DNA from: Clostridia bacterium
Lineage (GTDB): Bacteria; Bacillota; Clostridia; Christensenellales; Aristaeellaceae
DNA: 14,982 nucleotides
Direction: 5' to 3'
NCBI GenBank assembly: GCA_017469605.1
Contig: JAFUGB010000303.1
Span: forward strand, 1-14,982
Shown here: one piece after another, positions 11,674-14,982 of the stretch
How positions within the stretch are numbered: the stretch's first letter is position 1
How the letters are laid out: every line of letters starts with the position of its first letter
Position numbers and translations under genes: made by a program
The notes under the pieces: generated by a model
The model's input: only the letters and a program-made list of their open reading frames with translations
Told to the model about the DNA's origin: nothing
Database searches by the model: none

Positions 11674-14067
11674 TTATGATCTGATCTCCGCGTCAAACTT
11701 GTCCTTGCATACCTTGAGCACCTTTTTCATGATGGGGTTCACGGTGTCCTCGGTCAGCGTTTGATCAGGGCTGCGGAATACCAGCGAGAAGGCGGCGCTC
11801 TTTTTGCCAATGCCCAGCTGTACGCCGCGGAAGATATCAAACAGCTTTATATCTTCCAGCAGCGGACCGGCGGCGGCGCGGACGGCGTCCATTACGGGCC
11901 CCAGATGCTGCTTTTCGTCCATGACCAGCGCAATATCGCGGCTCACGGCCTGCATGCGGCTGATGGGCGCCACCTGGCCCATGGGCTGCGCGTTGTCATA
12001 GAGCGCCACCAGGTCCACCTCGGCCAGCAGGGTGTTTTCGGGCAGGTCGTTCCTGGCGGCGATATCGGGATGGATCTGGCCCAGCTGGGCGATAACGGCC
12101 TGGCCGTGCGTCAGCCGCGCGCTGCGGCCGGGATGATAGTAGCAGTCAGCGCCGGGCTCCACTTTGACGCCCACGCCTTCCAGGGCGCACAGCGTTTCCA
12201 CTGCGCCGCGGATGCTGAAGAAATCCAGCCCCTTGCCATAGGCGCCCAGGATCAGGGCGGGGGACTCGGTGAACAGCCCCTCCGCCGTGCGGCGGGTGCC
12301 GTCAAACAGCGTGCCAAATTCATAGAGCATGGCGGTTTCATTGCCGCGGTTGTAGTTGCCGCTGAGGATGCGCAGCATATCGGGGGCCAGGGTGGTGCGC
12401 ATGCAGGCGGTATCCTCGCCCAGGGGATTGCGCACCAGGATGGGCTGCATCCGGGGATCGTCCTGGCTGAGTCCAAGGCCGGCGATGGACTTGAGGCTTA
12501 CAAAGGAGAAGGTCATCATTTCATCATAGCCCAGGCCGCTGAGCGCCTTGCGGATGCGGGCCTTGCGCTGCATCAGCGGATTGAGGCCGCCGGGGGTGGT
12601 TTCGCCGCGCAGGCGGGTGCTGGGGATGCGGTCATAGCCCACCATGCGCAGCACTTCCTCGCAGATATCGGCGTCGCGTTCCACATCCTGCCGGTAATCC
12701 GGGGCGGTGGCGGTGAGCACGTCGCCGTCCAGCGTTACGGTAAAGTTCAGCTTTGTAAGCGCCTTGACCATTTCATCGGCGGTAATATCCACGCCTGTGC
12801 GCGCGGCCAGGCGCTTGACTGAGCAAACGATGGGCTGGGGCAGCTCCAGCTTTTCATACAGATCATAGCAGCCGCCCACCACATCGCCGGCGTCCAGCAT
12901 ATTTACCAGTTGGCAGGCGCGGTTGAGCGCAAGCATGATATCGTTGGCCGATACGCCGCGCTCAAAGCGCCCGCTGGCTTCGGTGCGGATGCCCATGCGG
13001 CGGGCCGAAAGGCGGGTGACGGCGCGGTCAAAGGTGGCGCATTCAAACATGACCTCGGTGGTTTCCTCGGTGATTTCGCTCTCCTCGCCGCCCATGATGC
13101 CGGCCAGGCCGGTGGGGCCTTCGGCATCGCAGATCAGCAGGTCGTCACAGGTCAGGGCATGATCCTTGCCGTCCAGGGTGCGCAGCGTTTCGTTTTCCCT
13201 GGCGGTGCGCACGATGATCTGGCGGCCGCGCACCTTCGCCAGGTCAAAGGCGTGCATGGGATGGCCGGTTTCCAGCATAATGAAGTTGGTGATGTCCACA
13301 ATGTTGTTGATGGAGCGCATGCCTGCCGCGTGCAGGATTTGCCGCATCCACATGGGGGAGGGGGCCACGCGCACGTTTTTGATCACCTTGGCGGCATAGC
13401 GCGGGCATTTTTCATGATCCTGTACCGCTACCTTTACATGCTCGCTGATATCGCCGCCAACCTCCTGAACCTTTACCTCGGGCAGCTTGAGCGCCGTATC
13501 CAGGGACGCAGCGGTTTCCCGGGCGATGCCCCAGGCGCACAGGCAGTCGGGACGGTTGGCCAGGATTTCAAAATCGGCCACATAATCATCCAGACCAAAG
13601 ATTTTGCGCACATCGGTACCCAGGGGATAATCCTCGTTGAAAATCAGCAGGCCGGCATCGCCCACCGAGGGATACAGCTCCACCGGAACGCCGATTTCGG
13701 GGCCGGAGCACAGCATGCCATGGCTTTCAACGCCGCGCAGCTTGCCCTTCTTGATTTCGTGGCCGCCGGGCAGCTTGGCGCCCACCAGCGCCACGGGCAC
13801 CAGGATGCCTTCTTTTACATTGGGCGCGCCGCAAACGATCTGCAGCGGTTCGCTCTGGCCCACGTCCACCGTGCATACGTGCAGGTGATCGCTGTTTTCG
13901 TGGTCGCGGCAGGTAAGCACGCGGCCCACCACCACGTTCTGGCATTCCTCGCCCAGGTATTCAATGCCCTCCACGCCGGTGCCGTGCATGATCATCCGGC
14001 TTTCATATTCGGCGGGCGTGACCGGGATATCGGCATATTGCTTGATCCAATTCATGGAAATTTTCAT
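11674..14067 (-). CDS. pheT: Phenylalanyl-tRNA synthetase, beta subunit
   Basis: The beta subunit of the cytoplasmic alpha2-beta2 enzyme that charges tRNA-Phe. It has 797 residues, as expected for bacteria. It begins MKISMNWIKQYADIP and carries the tRNA-binding EMAP-like domain at about 40-150 (VVVGRVLTC, VCGAPNVKEG, GKLRGVESHGMLCS). The B3/B4 editing domain follows (MRSINNIVDITNFIMLETGHPMHAFD, then GIMGGEESEIT), then the B5 domain around 400-470 and the catalytic-like core (TFSFVS, RNPLGEDTACMRTTL). A C-terminal anticodon-binding FDX-ACB fold (SRMQAVSRDIALVMDE to the end) closes the protein. The ATG at 14067 has AAGGAGG 9 bases upstream; 14 bp separate it from pheS. No truncation or missing domain is seen. 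Confidence 0.97.
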   Translation of the reverse strand: MKISMNWIKQYADIPVTPAEYESRMIMHGTGVEGIEYLGEECQNVVVGRVLTCRDHENSDHLHVCTVDVGQSEPLQIVCGAPNVKEGILVPVALVGAKLPGGHEIKKGKLRGVESHGMLCSGPEIGVPVELYPSVGDAGLLIFNEDYPLGTDVRKIFGLDDYVADFEILANRPDCLCAWGIARETAASLDTALKLPEVKVQEVGGDISEHVKVAVQDHEKCPRYAAKVIKNVRVAPSPMWMRQILHAAGMRSINNIVDITNFIMLETGHPMHAFDLAKVRGRQIIVRTARENETLRTLDGKDHALTCDDLLICDAEGPTGLAGIMGGEESEITEETTEVMFECATFDRAVTRLSARRMGIRTEASGRFERGVSANDIMLALNRACQLVNMLDAGDVVGGCYDLYEKLELPQPIVCSVKRLAARTGVDITADEMVKALTKLNFTVTLDGDVLTATAPDYRQDVERDADICEEVLRMVGYDRIPSTRLRGETTPGGLNPLMQRKARIRKALSGLGYDEMMTFSFVSLKSIAGLGLSQDDPRMQPILVRNPLGEDTACMRTTLAPDMLRILSGNYNRGNETAMLYEFGTLFDGTRRTAEGLFTESPALILGAYGKGLDFFSIRGAVETLCALEGVGVKVEPGADCYYHPGRSARLTHGQAVIAQLGQIHPDIAARNDLPENTLLAEVDLVALYDNAQPMGQVAPISRMQAVSRDIALVMDEKQHLGPVMDAVRAAAGPLLEDIKLFDIFRGVQLGIGKKSAAFSLVFRSPDQTLTEDTVNPIMKKVLKVCKDKFDAEIRS

Positions 14068-14081
14068 TACTGATCCCCTCC

Positions 14082-14982
14082 TTAACGGAACTGGCGCAGG
14101 AAGCGCTCGTCGCCCTCATACATGAGGCGCATATCCTTGATGCCGTAGCGCAGCATGGTGATGCGCTCCAGGCCAATGCCGAAGGCAAAGCCGGAGTAAA
14201 CCGCGGGATCAATGCCGCACATTTCCAGCACCTTGGGGTTTACCATGCCGCAGCCCAGCACCTCGATCCAGCCGGTGCCCTTGCACATGCGGCAGCCCTT
14301 GCCGCGGCAGCTGATGCAGGTCAGATCCACCTCGGCGCTGGGCTCGGTGAAGGGGAAGAAGGAGGGACGGAAGCGGGTTTCAATGTCGTCGCCGTACAGC
14401 TTCTTGAACAGCGCGTCCAGCGTGCCCTTCAGGTCACCCATGTTCACATCCTTGTCAATGACCAGGCCCTCGATCTGATGGAAGACCGGGCTGTGGGTGG
14501 CGTCCACCTCGTCGGCACGGAACACGCGGCCGGGGCAGGCGATGCGGATGGGCGGCTTGCGGGATAGCATGGTGCGCGCCTGCACCGGGGAGGTATGGGT
14601 GCGCAGCACGATGTTGTCATCAATATAGAAGGTATCCTGGGCATCCCGGGCCGGATGGTTTTTGGGCAGGTTCAGCAGCTCAAAGTTATAATGATCCAAT
14701 TCAATTTCGGGGCCTTCCACAATATCAAAGCCCAGGCCGGTGAGGGCGGAGAGTACCTCGTCCAGCGCCAGCGTATTGGGATGTACCGTGCCCACCCGGG
14801 GCAGCTCCCGGGGCTCGGTCACATCAATGGTGTCGCGTTGGAGCTTTATTTCCCGTTCCCTGGCCTTGAGCAGGGCGAAACGCTCGTCCAGCAGGGCGCT
14901 GATTTTTTCGCGGCCGGCGTTGATCAACTGGCCGGCGGCGGGGCGCTCCTCGGGGGAAAGCGAGCCCATGGAGCGCAGCAGC
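14082..14982 (-). CDS. pheS: Phenylalanyl-tRNA synthetase, alpha subunit (5' end outside window)
   Basis: The catalytic alpha subunit of PheRS. About 299 codons are visible and the frame is open to the right edge, so roughly 40 N-terminal residues of the usual ~340 are missing. Class II motifs are present: motif 2 GRVFRADEVDATHSPVFHQIEGL, and motif 3 FGIGLERITMLRYGIKDMR near the C-terminus. Between them is a cysteine-rich CISCRGKGCRMCKGTGW segment of the kind seen in Firmicutes PheS. The first ATG inside the window (14969) is internal: the codons before it continue LLRSMGSLSPEERPAAG, typical of the N-terminal region. It is co-transcribed with pheT. Its promoter and any leader lie beyond the edge. 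Confidence 0.97.
   Translation of the reverse strand, partial: LLRSMGSLSPEERPAAGQLINAGREKISALLDERFALLKAREREIKLQRDTIDVTEPRELPRVGTVHPNTLALDEVLSALTGLGFDIVEGPEIELDHYNFELLNLPKNHPARDAQDTFYIDDNIVLRTHTSPVQARTMLSRKPPIRIACPGRVFRADEVDATHSPVFHQIEGLVIDKDVNMGDLKGTLDALFKKLYGDDIETRFRPSFFPFTEPSAEVDLTCISCRGKGCRMCKGTGWIEVLGCGMVNPKVLEMCGIDPAVYSGFAFGIGLERITMLRYGIKDMRLMYEGDERFLRQFR

Noticed and set aside
12910..14073. 387-codon plus-strand open frame
   Set aside because: Antisense of pheT, which has every expected domain; the frame lacks a ribosome site and protein-like motifs.

Overview
The window is a GC-rich, gene-dense chromosomal segment that most likely comes from an anaerobic Clostridia-type Firmicute, possibly a gut lineage. 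The grounds are strong GGAGG ribosome binding sites, the style of the AroA, AroC and PheS motifs, a Thermotoga/Firmicutes-type DAHP synthase and OmpR-type Gram-positive signalling genes. The genus cannot be fixed from the sequence.

Layout. Positions 1-313 hold no convincing gene but are packed with nested palindromes. A MerR-family regulator (314-967, minus) follows, with its own promoter in the MerR style (19-bp spacer). From 9110 down to 1031 on the minus strand runs a tightly packed eight-gene operon: aroF (DAHP synthase), tyrA, aroB, aroA, aroC, pheA (chorismate mutase-prephenate dehydratase), an aroE-aroK fusion and aroQ (type II dehydroquinase). These cover every step from PEP plus erythrose-4-phosphate to chorismate, then both prephenate branches to the keto acids of Phe and Tyr. 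No trp gene and no aminotransferase is present. Divergently, an OmpR-type response regulator and a sensor kinase (9595-11564, plus) overlap by 4 bp. Convergent to them, pheT and the 3' part of pheS (11674-14982, minus) encode phenylalanyl-tRNA synthetase; pheS runs off the right edge.

Main discovery. The leader of the aromatic operon (about 9309-9111, minus) reads as a complete ribosome-mediated attenuator. A sigma-A-type promoter is followed by an 18-codon leader peptide with a good Shine-Dalgarno and six consecutive aromatic codons (Tyr-Phe-Tyr-Phe-Tyr-Phe). After it come three mutually exclusive RNA helices: a 10-bp hairpin whose 5' arm lies in the last aromatic codons, an 11-bp bulged antiterminator, and a 9-bp terminator with a T6 tail ending three bases before the aroF ribosome binding site. 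The layout predicts that the whole operon is read through when charged tRNA-Tyr or tRNA-Phe is scarce. The family usually expected here in Firmicutes is a T-box, and no T-box motif is visible. Because PheST supplies the charged tRNA that such a leader would sense, the genes in this window form a plausible supply-and-sensing unit for Phe and Tyr.
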